64,000 nucleotides of DNA. Origin: Tricholoma matsutake (taxonomy: Eukaryota; Basidiomycota; Agaricomycetes; Agaricales; Tricholomataceae). Location: assembly GCA_026075535.2 (NCBI GenBank), contig AP026548.1:4216001-4280000 (forward strand). The letters are read 5' to 3'. Every line of letters begins with the position of its first letter. Positions within the stretch are counted from its first letter, which is position 1. Made by a program: the position numbers and the translations under genes. Below are positions 22,389-34,698 of this stretch, one piece after another. The notes under the pieces are model-generated. The model searched no databases, was not told the DNA's origin, and saw nothing but the letters and a program-made list of their open reading frames with translations.

Positions 22389-23008
22389 TGTTACAATTTT
22401 CCTTGTAACTCATGAGACCCAACTGACCCAAAGTACCTGACGATCCCCTCCAGACAGGAGGCACTCCCTGATTCATGCTTAGAGCATGTCCTTGACACCA
22501 GACACACACACGACGCATGCCGACAACATGCATTCAATCCCCTTCCCGCAGAAGGCACCCTTGATGCATGGTGACTCCATGCACCCGAACCCATTCCCAC
22601 ACATGCTGTGATACGACAGCCCTTTGACATGAGGTCTGTGACATCGGACGCCTCATGCAAGGCATGAGGCTTATTGTTTCTATTCTTACTTGATATGCAT
22701 CTATCTTTCCGATTGGATGATAAGGACCTCCCTTGTAGTATAAGTACTGCAACTCGAAGTAGGGATGTCCTTAGTTTAGATCTAGGCAGTCTACAGCCTT
22801 AACTTGCAAACTCATAAACTTACTCGAAACCACTAAGGAAGCCCCTCAGTGCATGAACCCAAACAACTCTACACAGAAGGCCTGCTAGAGTGCACTATCT
22901 ACCTTACATTGGATGCTCTGAGTAAGACTAGTGCCGAACGACTCGTCGAGGAAGCACCTCGTCGAACGACATCAACTAGATCGAGTGGTTGAGGCTTTGC
23001 CCTTAACA
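22389..23008 (+). repeat. Element 2 3' LTR
   Basis: 620 bases, TGTTACAATTTTCC to CCCTTAACA, preceded by a purine tract (GAGGGGG at 22379-22385). Followed by the ATTAC duplication at 23009-23013. Confidence 0.93.
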
Positions 23009-23013
23009 ATTAC

Positions 23014-23324
23014 ATTTCCAATAACATGCCACTTTTGAGTCACTATGGTTTCTGAGTCTACTGAATTGATGCCTCCACCTCCCAAGGCCAAACCTGCTTC
23101 AAAAAAAAACCTTCCTCACATGCCCAAACATCAGGAAAATCACACTTTTTATTTCAACTTTTTTGGCTTTTCAGCTTTATAATGGTCACTCCTAAAGTCA
23201 AAAGTTTGTTAAGTAAAATAGTGTTGTCAAGGTGCCATGTAAAGTCGAAAAAGTTAGAAAAGTTAATAAAGTTTGTAAATTAATGCCTGGCTGGAGAGCG
23301 AGGCAGCAGGTGTGGTGTGCACGC
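23014..23324. other. Spacer between element 2 and element 3
   Basis: No gene or repeat recognised. It is the host (or older element) sequence into which both neighbours inserted. Confidence 0.5.
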
Positions 23325-24331
23325 TGATGATGCTCAACCCGGCAACTCAACCAAAACCAACTAAACAGGTCTTAGGAGATATAACATGAGTCAGAGAAAG
23401 GCTGTGAGGTGGTGCTGAATATCACCGTGTTATCCAAAGGCCGGTAAATGTACTGTACGACATTGCAAAGCCATATTAGGCTGTGCAAAGTTTTGCAAAG
23501 CCATCCAAAGTAATGCGAAACACTACAAAGTGTTCCAAAACAATACGAGAGAGTTTAGCAGCAATGTGGAGAAGTTTGAGAATCTCCGAAATGGTTTCAC
23601 AAGTTCAGGAGATGGTGACAATCATTGAAAGTGAGGTAAGAGACAATGACACAACAGATAGGCGATGTGACAAGAGTTTCGAGAGTCTATGTGGCGAAAC
23701 AACGTAGTTTGCAGAATACTTTAAGTGAGTTCAGATGAAGACTAAGCTAGAACTCAAGAGTTTTACCCTTAAGTCAGATGATAGGCAATGTGAGAAGACG
23801 ACTTTCTGGCTCTATTGACAGTAAATACACCAAACTATATATGTTTTAGAGAGATAGTACTAAAAAGGTAAAAGGCCATGAGGCAAAACATGTGGTAAAC
23901 ATGAGGCAGTGAACAATGTGTCGAAATCACAAAGTAAATGAGAAAATGATAAGAAAGAAATGTGCCATATACATGATATATCAAATCTCCTTGTCTTGTG
24001 GTTCCAATAAATCATAAATATGTCAAAAAGCACCTTGATGCGTGCTAAGTTGCTAGCCGTTGTGTTGCTTCATGTTTGTGGTGGCGGGAACGCAATGTGT
24101 TAGTGTGTGTAATGGTGGGAGCATGTGTTCAAGGTTTGGTACGATAGGAATATGGTGGCCGAAGTCATTCGAAATGGTTTGAAGTATTTCAAAATGTTTT
24201 GAAGTGTCATTTTGTTGTTTCGTGCATTCATAGGCATGTGTAAGCACTCACAAAATTGTAGGACTTTGGGAAGGAGGTGTCCGAGTGTGATATCTTGATT
24301 TCAGAGCTCTGCTGCCATAGTGGACCTATCA
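23325..24331 (-). repeat. Element 3 3' LTR
   Basis: Left copy, 1007 bases, begins TGATGATGCTCAACC and ends GACCTATCA on the plus strand. Matches 33692-34698 over its full length with scattered transitions. Confidence 0.92.
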
Positions 24332-24486
24332 TCCTCCCCCTTACTGAAATCCTGACTGTCCCAGTCAGCCGATCGGAGTCACATGCCAAATCCGTGATCG
24401 TGTTGAAAACCCTATAAAGGTAACTGAAAAACCTCGCTCTTTTTCTTCCATCTTCAAGTCAAACTCGTCTCTTACATCCTCTGATC

Positions 24487-25788
24487 ATGTCGCTTCTCCT
24501 CAAATTCAAACACGAGATCCTGAAACACATGAAGTCCATGCCCGAAGTTGGTAAGGCGGAAGATATCAATTTCGAAGTTTGGGGGCATGATTTTTGTGTG
24601 AAAATGGTGAGTGTCAACGCGTTTTCTGATATGGTTTTAGATGCTAACGACTTTTCGTAGTATGAATATGACAATCTCATGGATGATGTCGAGGAATCCC
24701 ATTTGCAGGCCGTTCAAAAGGTTGTGGACAAGGTATTTGATTTGTATGGTCCTCTGGCACGTCGGGAGTGGCTTTCTTGGGGCACCGAGGTCCTATTCCA
24801 GGACCTAGCAGATGAAGTCAAACAAGAAGAGCAAGAGGCCAGGGCTGCTCAGGCGAAGTCTGAAGCAGAAGCAGCAGAGGCGAAGGTGCTGGAAGAAGCT
24901 GCAGAGGCGGAGGCAAAGCTTTGGGAGGAGGCAGAAGCGTTTTGGTGTGAGGCAGCAGCAGCAAAAGCTGCCAAGCTCAACAAACGATGGAAAGCTCTTG
25001 AGTCTACTCAAGCTATTCTCCTCACCGAGGTTCAGGCGAAGACGATTTCAAAGGATGATCTGAAGAGGTGGAATTCAGCTTTGCAGGCAGAAAGTGAGGC
25101 GAGGTGGATGAAGACCCAGTCATTATCCTGGGTAACCAAAAGTGGCAGGCGATGGAGGAGGACCTCAACAAAGACGATGACGATGGCGAACAAGGAATCA
25201 CCGCTAAACAAGCGAGATTCGAGGAGGGGGGACTTCTCGAGTTCAAAGGACCAGTAAGTCGTACAAACTGTTTTGCAAGGATTTTGAAACTAACAAAATG
25301 GCCATAGTGCGATCGATGCTCTGGCTTCAAGAGCCAGCCCATGTGTGTCATAGATGAAGGAGCCGCAAAGTGCTGCAAATGCATGCAAGAGGCACAAGGG
25401 TGCTATTAGGAGGGTGTTTCGAGGTGGGGGGTTCATAAGGTGAAGGGAAAGAAGGCTGTAGAGAGTTGTGGGGGAAAGGTTTCGGAGCATCCAAAACCAA
25501 TCCATGTTTTTCGAAGCCTTCGCTAATATTTTGTAATCTATAGTACCTCAAATTCGAGTCGTCGGGCCTTTGTTAGCACTGGAGGCAGGGCCTTTGAGGT
25601 CGCAGGGTTGAATGAAGTCAGACAGGAAAGGGAAGGGGTGGGAAATCTGGGATGGTAACAAGGGCATTTTGGGCATAGAGCAGCGCTGACAAATAATTTC
25701 GGAGGAGATGGCAAAGAAAAAGATGCAGCATCGTATGCTGGATCAGGAGATAGCGGCACTGGGTAAAATGTTGGACGAAGAAGAGTGA
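24487..25788 (+). pseudogene. Antisense intron-containing gene inside element 3, coiled coil plus six-Cys cluster
   Basis: Lies between the pol end and the 3' LTR, on the strand opposite to pol. Exon 1 (24487-24606) starts MSLLLKFKHEILKHMKS. A 54-base intron follows (24607-24660: GTGAGT donor, GCTAAC branch, CGTAG acceptor); reading resumes YEYDNLMDDVEES. Exon 2 has a long Ala/Glu-rich coiled coil (ARAAQAKSEAEAAEAKV). A frameshift near 25100 moves to DEDPVIILGNQKWQAME. A second 54-base intron (25254-25307: GTAAGT, ACTAAC, CATAG) joins to CDRC...C...CCKC...C, spacing C-X2-C-X8-C-X8-C-X2-C-X6-C, like a loose Zn2Cys6 cluster. A TAG in GCY-stop-EGVS fits a lost Trp. A frame ending LDQEIAALGKMLDEEE (25788) may be the C-terminus. 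Function unknown; DNA binding is an inference from the cysteines. Confidence 0.7.
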
Positions 25789-28700
25789 AATTTTGTTATT
25801 TTAGTTTTCGCTATTTTCATATAATAAATTTGTGCTTTGTCGAACTGGAAACAGAAGATATAAGAAATAAGTAGAGTAAAAGAAATATCCGAACATTTTT
25901 TGAGATGAAATTCATTGCTGAAACTTGTTGTCATAGGTGTTCTGAGCGCATTTGTAAGAGGAAATGAAAGGAAACAATGTTACGAAGTAAGGGAAAGGCT
26001 CAGTAAATCATCATGGCCGAAAAACCCTTTTTGGAGCTTGCGTGACCATGCTATAATGCGATATCATGATTTGTATGATACACTAAGAGAATCAAAATCA
26101 TAGGTAAGTAATTGCAAAACATAGAAAGAGAATAGTTAATCATCTTCGAGGTGTGGAATGTCATCAGGAATATCTTCATCGACGTCTGAAGTTTGTTGAA
26201 GTGCTTCGAGATGTGCTGAGTTGATGTCGAGGAAGTTCAGAGGGAGTGGAATGGATTTTTGTGCTAAGTAGGGGAGTAGACAAAAGGCAGCAACCAGGCG
26301 ATGTAGTACTGAACCGTTGAGTTTGCAAAGGATGTAGGCTCCTCCTTAGTTTCGATCGATGATGATGAGGGGACCTATGTATTGAGGTTGCATTTTGCGG
26401 TTGAGTGACTTTTCGATCTGTGTATTGCGAAGTAGGACTAAATCGCCTGTTGTGAAGTTGTAGTCTTTGACAGTCCTCTGGTGGACTTGTTTGAATCATT
26501 TCGCGGCTTCGAGATGGGCCAACAAAACCTTCGAATAAAGGTTTTCGAGGTCGATTCATCATTTTTGTAAGGCGATAGCTCTTTGCACCATAAGGTCGGT
26601 TGTCGAAAGTATTGAATTTGGAGGGGGCTGCAAATATGTAGCTTTGGAGATGTCGAGTGGAATGAGGGGATGGGATCCTGTTACTGTGAAGTAGGGCAAA
26701 CAACCCATGTGTTTGCAAACTGTTATGTGTTCTGCCCAAAAGACAGAGTGTGCTCCATCTGACCACTTGCTCTGGTCTCCATCGACTGCTTTAAATAACG
26801 ATTGTCAAACATCAAAGTGTGCTCTTTCTATGATCCCATTTGCTCGAGAATTGTAACCACTGATTCGGATGTGATTGATATGGTATCGTTTCGCGAGATA
26901 CTCCATCGCTGCAATAAATGCTGATCTGTTATCACTCACAATTTCATAAAGAGATCCCCATTGACAAATGATGTCTTCAAAGATCCAATCTCCTAATGTC
27001 ATGGCATTTTTGCCATTCTGGATAGGCTGTTAGCAAACATCGCCCTTGAACAATGTATTTGAATCCGTTCGATGGGGGCATTTGCATTGTGTCAATGTAG
27101 ACTTTGCCAAAAAGTGGTACTGGTGTTGCCACTGTGGGCGGAATAAGCAGATTTCGGGTTTGTCAAAGTTGGCATAGGTGGCAAGAACGAATGTACCATG
27201 CAATGTCAGCTTTCATATTGGGCCACCAAAATCAGAGTGTGACGAGGGTTTTCGTAGCGAATACCATCTTGTGACCAATGTCGTTGTGAGTGGCTCGAAC
27301 AATGTCAAGGCAGCGTTCAGGGATAGCGACGATCTTGTGGGCTCCTTGTGAATCTTTTTGCCAAAGTTTTCCAGAATCTATGAAGAACTCAGTACAATAT
27401 TGCATGAAGGTGCTGTAGTCTGCTTCAGAGAGGTCTGGTGGCCATTGTAAATCTTTGAGCCATTTTCAAACATGAAGAAGTTGTTTGTCATCTCTTTTGG
27501 CGTTTTCAGAATGAGGGACATCTTCGTAAGTGATGTCCTCCCCCTTACTGATATGTGAAGGTAGGGTGAATGTTGATTGGAGTGAATGCGATGGGAATGA
27601 GCAAGTCGTGAGTGGGTTGATTTGATGAATAAAACAATGCAGTTGGTCGATCCAATCTTCAAAGGATCCATCATTTGCTTGTGCATCATCTCCATTCTGT
27701 AGAGGATGTCATGAAAGTCCATCTGGGCCATGATGCATTCCGGCGACATGTACAAGCATAAAATGGAAGGTAAGGATGGATACAATCCATCAATTAATGC
27801 TTGCACTTGGTGCAATGTCGGGATTCGCTAGGATACCTTTAATGTATCTGGCATTGACTTCGACGATGAGATTTTGTATGCTGATAACATACAGTGGAAG
27901 TGCGCCAAGGGCACGATAGAGTCCGTAGAGCTCTAGTTTGGGTTGCAAAAAGTGAGATTCATGGGCATTGAGCGTGATAGATCCAAAACGACTGCAATAG
28001 CATTTACGAAGATTTTCAGGGTCACACTGAGCCAAGAAAAATCCAACTGCGATGTGCAAAGTGTCGACTGAGAGGATGATGGGTGCATTCGAGGTGTAGT
28101 TGATCACACGAATTGCGGGAGAAGTGATGAGAGTGAGTTTAAGATCTTCTTGTGCTGCTATTTGTGTTGTACTGAATTCAAATGGAACATCCTTACGCCT
28201 GAGGTTGATAAGAGCCGCTGCTCATTTAGTGAAATTCCATTATGAAAATACGACAAACCCCTATGGTTCCTAAGAAGGCTTTTACTTCAGTGAGACTTTG
28301 ACAAGGTCCCCATTTGCTGATTGCATCGATTCGAGTTGGGTCAGCCATACGACCTTCGATGTTGCAATGATGTCCTAAGACAGTAATTTCAGGGATGCAA
28401 AGAAATAGCTTGGGTCCTGAAAAAGTCCCTCCACAATATTTCATATGTTGGACTACTCGGTTGAGATTTTCAAAGTGTTCCCAAACGAAATGACAAATTC
28501 CTGGGTTCTGCAAAATAGTTTTGTAACCTCCTCCTGGGAGTGAGTAGTGTGATTTTGGACCTTTAATGGGTGCGTCATCAATGTAGGGGATTGTGACATG
28601 GGGAATCTCAGGTTGTAGGATAAACAAAATGTCATTGTGCATGATGGGCATGGAGTTGGTCCAACCCATGGGTAAAGTGACAATGTGAAGTGCTCCGAAA

Positions 28701-28856
28701 GGCATTTGAAATGTAGTCAGGTCTTGAGATGATTCAGCTACTTTTCATTCATCGAAGGCAACGTAGAGGTCTAGCATTCCTCCACAAGCGCATCCTCTGA
28801 ACTGTTCAGCCAGATGTTCAGGGATCGGAACGACACCTGAGTGCTGTATAGTGACT

Positions 28857-30365
28857 AGTGTTTTAAGGTCCGGTTCAGTCTGGTTTTTCGACCCCAAGAT
28901 GGGCGACCGGTTGCAACTGGTGCCCAACTTAGGGCAACTGCAACCGAACTGACTAGGACCGGTCCTTGTCAGTTCGGTTGCCCTCGAAAAACCGGTTGCC
29001 ACCGGTTTTTCCAGCAATTTTCAATACATATTTTAATTTTACTATATATTAAATACAACTAATTACAACACACCCTGCGAGCAGGTGCTCGAAGCAGTGG
29101 GGTGTTGCTAATAGAAAGAAAGAAAAAAAAAGAGTGAACAACACCTGTAAGGTGCATCCATCACAACGAAAGAAAGAAAAGAAAAAGAAAAAAGAACCCA
29201 CAGACTCGCGTTTGCAGTGAGAGTGGGGCGTCATATGTTGTCCTGGGTATTCATTATGGTCAGCCCCATCATTTGTTGTCCCTGCATTGTCATTTGTCAT
29301 CCTCATGTTGTCATCCGTCATCCCCGTGTTGTCGTCCCCATGCTGGCATTCGTCGTCTCCTCCCTGTCGCCACCCTCCCGTTTTTGCTGTCGTTGTTGTC
29401 TTCTCCCTGTCATCCTCCCTGTTCGCATTCTTGTTTGTTGTCCCCCCATGGTTGTCAGCACCTCCATCTACCCCTGCAAGCAGTGGCTCGCAGGTGGGCT
29501 GGTGGTGCTGTGACATGGCAGCATGGTGGCATGGTGGTGCTGTGATGTGGTGGTGTGGTGGTGCTGTGACGTGGCAGCACGGTGGCGTGTTGGTGCCACG
29601 TTGTTGTGTCGTTGTCATCATCCAGAAACAGGACCCGTTGCCACCCTGTGAGCAGAGGCTTGCAGAGGTGACATAGGGCATGGGTATGGTGAGGGCCCAG
29701 GTGCGTTGCATCATGTCTAGGCGACGTCGTTTGCAAAAGAGACACTACAAAAAGAATTATTAGTAATTGAAATAAGATTAAACAAAAAAATCATACCTGA
29801 CGGCCCAAACAATGCTGGTCGTTGTTTGGGCCATCTGCTTTGCATTCGTTCATTGGCGGTGGTTTTGGGGCAGGTGGTGTGCATGTGTTGATGGTGGTGG
29901 TGGACAAATGGGATGGGAGTTGTGGGAGTTGTTTGTTGTCGTGGGACATCTGGCAATGGTGCCACTTTTCTTTTTTTCAGGAGCACATGACCACATGGTC
30001 TGTGCACGGCCACAGGGTATATAAGTACCTGCCAAATAACTACCCCGACTTGTCCCACTGCATGTAATTGTAGTGTAATGTAGTGTAACCATATGATAAA
30101 TAGTTATGATTAGTACTTATGTTAGTTATAATTTCTTACTTCTAAGCAGGTACATAGTACATTGTATATACTGCAAGAAAACTGGTTGCAACTGATTGCA
30201 ACCGGTTTTGTAATGGTTTTTAAATATTTTCAAAACAAGGCAACTGGCAACCGGACTGAGCTCGAAAGTAAGCAACCACAACTGAAAAATGGACCGGACC
30301 ATGTGTCGGTTTGGTTCAGTCTTTGGTCTTTTCCCGGTCCTATGGACCGGACCTTTAAACACTAA
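28857..30365 (+). mobile_element. H2: 1.5 kb hAT-like element in the element 3 RT
   Basis: Flanked by TAGTGACT at 28849-28856 and 30366-30373, an exact 8-bp duplication. Ends are inverted: AGTGTTTTAAGGTCCGGT on the left, and the complement of the right end gives TTAGTGTTTAAAGGTCCGGT. Subterminal regions repeat GGTTGCAACTGG/CCGGTTTT motifs. Inside are a purine run, GT-rich sequence, GAGCAG/CTGCTC-like blocks, a minus-strand intron-like block (29745-29796), a GGCCCAAACAA...TTGTTTGGGCC hairpin (29802-29831) and a TATA-type block (about 30012). Removing the element and one duplication restores the RT as LNKVTI-QHSGVVP. No transposase is seen. Confidence 0.88.
29745..29796 (-). other. Intron-like block in H2
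   Basis: On the minus strand: GTATGA donor, TACTAAT branch and TTTTTGTAG acceptor, 52 bases. It directly follows the GTTTGGGCCGTCAG arm of the H2 hairpin, as in the H1 array. Confidence 0.6.
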
Positions 30366-31615
30366 TAGTGACTTTGTTGAGTTGTTTGAGACCGTGGACT
30401 GAGCGAAGTGCTTTGCTGTCTTTCTTCGTGACACAAAACCAACACAACCTATAAGATGAGTTCAATGGTTCGTAAATGCCTGCTTCTATTTTCTTCTTGA
30501 GCATGGCACAAACCTCTTCGTGTATCCCTGGCGGGATAGGAATGTTTCATTCGATCCATGGGGTGTGTGGAATAACTGGGAATTCAATTGGAGGGAAGAA
30601 GTTGGGGCAAAAACTTCCTCATTCTTGTTCAATCCATGCGAAACCGGTTTCGTGATTTTGAATAAAATTGTGCATGAGTTTTCTCTCCTCCAGCCAAAGG
30701 AAATCACTGAGATGATTATTATCGATAATTATTTTTTGTTCGAGGTTGTATCGGGAAGATGGCGAAAATGTTGGAGGTTTAGGATTAAGTTTCGGCATTT
30801 CTTTGAGAGGATTCCCTGTGATCATGCGAGTAATGCGAAATCGATCAGGCAGGTTGGTGATGACTGGTCGTACTTTCAATGCGACAGGCTTGTACTTCTT
30901 TTTAGTGGCTGCAAAGGCAGGATATAGAGAGTTGGAGGATAGATAGGATGTGGAATATCTAGATGAATCTGGCATAGAGGGGGCCATCGAGGCCGTTAAA
31001 AACGTAACATACTGTTCACTAGCTGTCAAATAGAGATGGGCAATAATATCCGAAGTAGTAGTGGCATTCAAAGAAGGCAAGGATTCAAAGTCGGGAATGT
31101 TTGCAGTGCATTTGATAAATGTAGAAGAGTTTAAATGGTCAAAAGAAATGATGAATGCGCACTGTTTAGTCTCCAAAATATTATCCTCTAGTAATGAAAA
31201 TCCTCGTGAACTACTTTTTGGCATTTCATGGCTCTAGGAAAGGTCGGGATAGTAGATGATCTTGTCGAGTTGGGATCATAGATAGTAATTGTCTGAGATT
31301 TGTCACTCCAGTTTTTGACAGTGCTTTCAGTGACTACGTCAAAGAGTTGACCAAGTAGGATGTTGTAGGCAGGGTTTTGGATTATATGAATCTGCATATA
31401 GATGGTGATTGTGCCAACTTTGCAAGGAACATTTCATGCTAGTCCTAGTTCATGGCAGACTTCTTTGGACATAGTGATAATCAAAGAACCCGGGTCAACT
31501 ACACTTTGGACAGGGTTTTTACCGTTGACATTCATCATAACTGATCTGATCAAGTGAGATTCCTTTGCAGCGACGAAGGGTTTTGGAATGTCACCGATTC
31601 AAAGAGAGCTGATAT

Positions 31616-33359
31616 AAGTTTTGTACAGGTCGTTGATCATAAGTACCTTTTTGTTGACTAGGTGCCCTGCATTGTTTCCATCCTGGTTCAGAATACGATG
31701 TGGTGTTAGCCGTTCCTTCCATTTCATATGAACTTTGGGTGATAACGAAAGAAGTTCTTCCATAGTAAGAGTGACAATCGGTATTTTCATCAAACATGAA
31801 AATATGTCCTGAGCGATGGTGTCATTCTGAATGGGGGCTACAGTGTGGTACAAAGGACCATCTCGTTCTTTACCTTTACTAGTAGAGGCAAAGTTTTGTG
31901 TGTGAGGGGGTAAGTAAGTGTTCTCCAAAGCTGTGGCATAAGGATGAATTGGGGGTTGCAAACTCATGAGTGGTTGTGAATTCGGCATGGATTGCGAATT
32001 CAAAGTCGTCTGCAAAGTCATTGATGGTGCTATATTGGATGAAGCTGGATTGGTCATGGTAGAGGATATAGATGGTGGTGCGGTGGTTGGAGTGGGAAGG
32101 GCTACTGGTTCTGCTGATGGAGCCGTGGACAAAATCGATGGCTGAACCACAGGAGCTGCAATTGGACTGGGTTCGTGTCGAGCAAAGTTTCAGCCACTTC
32201 ATAATGCATATAATTCTTGTTCTAAGTGAGCAATATGAATATCAGCTGCAGTATTCATGTCCATGATCTGGTAGATTCCCCTTGGAGCAGGAGCTGGAGT
32301 GGGGGAAGGGGCAATACCATACATGAGGGCAGGGATGATATTTATGTCTGGGTTTTGACAAATCCATTTGTCAATGCGATCTTTGATGCAATGCCCAGGG
32401 ATGTTTCATGGCATGAACTGTCCATTTGGAAGCACAACCTTTCCTTCGGCATTCTTCTTACACTTTCCATTGTTAATATACATTTGGCAGACCAAACAAT
32501 CACTAATGAAGTGTCCCAAAAGACCACAGAAAATACAAACTAAATTTTCGAGTTGGTCCTGGCAAAACCCTTGATTAACACGGGGGGAATTGTTGTTGTT
32601 ATTGTTGGGTTGAGCTCCTGTTAAGGCCATGATGAGAGTGGTTGCAAATTTCTTGAGAATCATTGATAAATCCTCTGTTTTGATTTGTGGTGACGATGTA
32701 GAGGTAGTAGGGATAGAGGTCAAAGCCGAGGATGAGGATGGGACTTGTGAAGTTGAGGCCGAGGGAGTTCATGATGATGTAGTACCTGCTAAAACAAATT
32801 TCACAGCAGCATGAATGTCATCGAGAGGATAGGGGTCATCTGGGTAGTGGTTGGGGAATTTGAGTTCTAGACGGCGTGCAATTCACGTCCATAATCCTGG
32901 TTGAAAGCTGCAAACAAAGGCTCTGCTTTGTTCGGCTGCCGAAAGTCGATTTTTCATGGTGAGGAACTTAGTGATATTGTAGAAGGACCTGTAATATGAT
33001 CCTAATTCATTCGCATCGTAGATACCAATGCGAAGTTGTTCGCCAATCAGTTTATCCATATTGGCGATTGACCACTTGCAGTCGTCTTTGGATCCAGGGT
33101 ACAACTTGTGAATAGCTGTACAAAATTCATTGAATGAAACCCCTGCGTCATATTCTGGGATTGACTCCCAAAGTTTGGAGGTATCAATGTCGACGTATCG
33201 ACAGGCATGCTTCTTCATATCTTCGGAATTGATAATTCTGCATGTTGGAAACAGCATTTCGAGTTTGTTAAAGTATCTCCAAAGTTCTCGAGGCTGAGTA
33301 GGATTGAACTTCAGAGCCGTGGAGTGACCATGAGCTGGCATAGTAGCTTGTGTAGTCAT
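31616..33359 (-). pseudogene. Element 3 gag, zinc knuckle and Pro/Ser linker
   Basis: From ATG at 33359: PTQPRELWRYFNKLEMLF, then YVDIDTSKLWESIPEY and LGSYYRSFYNITKFL, a Ty3 gag type unlike that of elements A and 2. The ORF stops at 32883. A second part (32723-32406) has an Asn run and the knuckle CIFCGLLGHFISDC. After a TGA near 32405 the frame continues into a long Ser/Thr/Pro-rich linker (32150-31860) that ends in MNDLYKTYISSL at 31599, just before the protease. The start could lie further upstream. Confidence 0.78.
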
Positions 33360-33691
33360 GAGTGCAATAGCTCTTGGGGTAGGGGTTAGGACTTGGGTGA
33401 TAGATGGTAGTGGTGTCGATGTATTTGGAAAGATGAATGAAGTGCTAGAAGCTGAGGATGAAGAAGTAGAAGATGAAGATGAAGACGATGGAATGGGTGA
33501 GGGAAATAGTCAACAATGTGTCGATTCTGCTTTGGATACTGGAATTAGGATATCTCCCAATTGTTCAAGAGATTCGAAGGCGTGGCAAGTGTCAATTCGG
33601 AGGTTTCTGGCTTGGGTTGGCCTAAGCTGGGAGATTCAAGATAGATTAGGTGATGAAATGATTCAGAAACCCCTCACGGTGGGCTCCAGAA

Positions 33692-34698
33692 TGATGATGC
33701 TCAACCTGGAAACTCAACCAAAACTAACTAAACAGGTCTTAGGAGATATAACACGAGTCAGAGAAAGGTTGTAAGGTGGTACTGAATATCACTGTGTTAT
33801 CCAAAGGCCAGTAAATGTACTGTATGATGTTGCAAAGCCGTATTAGGCTGTGCGAAGTTCTGCAAAGCCGTCCAAAGTAACGTGAAACACTACAAAGTAT
33901 TCCAAAATGATACGAGAGAGTTTAGCAGCAATATGGAGAAGTTCGAGAATCTCCGAAATGGTTTCATGAGTTCAGGAGATGGTAACAATAGTTGAAAGCG
34001 AGGTAAGAGACAATGACACAACAGATAGGCGATGTGATGAGAGTTTCGAGAGTCTATGTGGCGAAACGATGTAGTTCGCAGAATACTTTGAGTGAGTTCG
34101 GACGAAGACTGAGCTAAAACTCAAGAGTTTTACCCTTAAGTCAGATGATAGGCGATGTGAGAAGACAATTTTCTGGCTCTATCGACAGTATATACACCAA
34201 ACTATATATGTTTTAGAGAGATAGTACTAAAAAGGTAAAAGGCCATGAGGCAAAACATGTGGTAAACATGAGGCAGTGAACAAGGTGTTGAAATCACAAA
34301 GTAAATGAGAAAATTATAAGAAAGAAACATGCCATATACATGATATATCAAATCTCCTTGTCTTGTGGTTCCAATAAATCATGAATATGTCAAAAAGCAC
34401 CTCGATGCATGCTAAGTTGCTAGCCATTGTGTTTCTTCATGTTTGTGGTGGTGGGAACACGATGTGTTAGTGTGTGTAATGGTGGGAGCATGTGTTCAAG
34501 GTTTGGTACGATAGGAATACGGTGGCCGAAGTCGTTTGAAATGGTTCGAAGTCTTTCAAAATGTTTTGAAGTGTTGTTTTGTTGTTTTGTGTGTTCATAG
34601 GCATTTGTAAGCATTCGCAAAATTGTAGGACTTTGGGAAGGAGGTGTCCGAGTGTGATATCTTGATTTCAGAGCTCTGCTGCCATAGTGGACCTATCA
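33692..34698 (-). repeat. Element 3 5' LTR
   Basis: Right copy, 1007 bases, upstream in element sense. Confidence 0.92.

Larger units (their letters stand above)
12753..23008 (+). mobile_element. Element 2: full-length Ty3/gypsy chromovirus
   Basis: LTRs begin TGTTAC and end TTAACA/TTAGCA. The flanking ATTAC at 12748-12752 and ATTAC at 23009-23013 is a perfect 5-bp target duplication. Order on the plus strand: 5' LTR, gag, knuckle, protease, a lysine-rich tandem-repeat linker, RT, RNase H, integrase, chromodomain, a 27-bp tandem array, purine tract, 3' LTR. Without the H1 insertion it is about 7.9 kb. Many TGA (and one TAG) codons make it non-coding. Confidence 0.93.
26136..31615 (-). pseudogene. 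Element 3 pol: protease, RT, RNase H, integrase
   Basis: Protease block SVVDPGSLIITMSKEVC near 31530 uses DPGS in place of DSGA. The RT starts about 30440 (VTKKDSKALRSVHGL, LKQLNKVTI), is cut by H2, and resumes HSGVVPIPEHLAEQF at 28848. MPFGALHIVTLPMGWTNS and IPYIDDAPIKGP (28705-28550) give the catalytic Asp pair. RNase H: ILSVDTLHIAVGFFL, PKLELYGLYRALG, ADGLSR-like HHGPDGLSR (28080-27700). Integrase: zinc region near 27330-27190, YIDTMQMPP, IVSDNRSAF and RANGIIERAH (27120-26810) supply D, D, E. The C-terminus is acidic (DVDEDIPDDIPHLEDD). Several TGA codons interrupt it, and no chromodomain was seen. Confidence 0.88.
23325..34698 (-). mobile_element. Element 3: Ty3/gypsy element with DPGS protease and antisense gene
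   Basis: LTRs of 1007 bases each (23325-24331 and 33692-34698) start TGATAGGTCCAC and end GAGCATCATCA in element sense (minus). Flanks ACGC (left) and ACAC (right) could be a worn 4-bp duplication. Minus-strand order: gag, knuckle, Pro/Ser linker, protease, RT, RNase H, integrase. Between the pol stop (26136-26138) and the 3' LTR lies a plus-strand, intron-containing gene. Just inside the 5' LTR the element reads TTC then TGGAGCCCACCGTGAGGGG, which starts TGG and could be the tRNA primer-binding site. H2 interrupts the RT. Confidence 0.9.

Noticed and set aside
23014..23324. A possible extra LTR between elements 2 and 3
   Set aside because: No TG...CA ends or second copy in the window.
29049..29714. 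221-codon minus-strand ORF in H2
   Set aside because: His/Thr-rich translation of GT-rich simple sequence inside an element; plus-strand frames are equally open.
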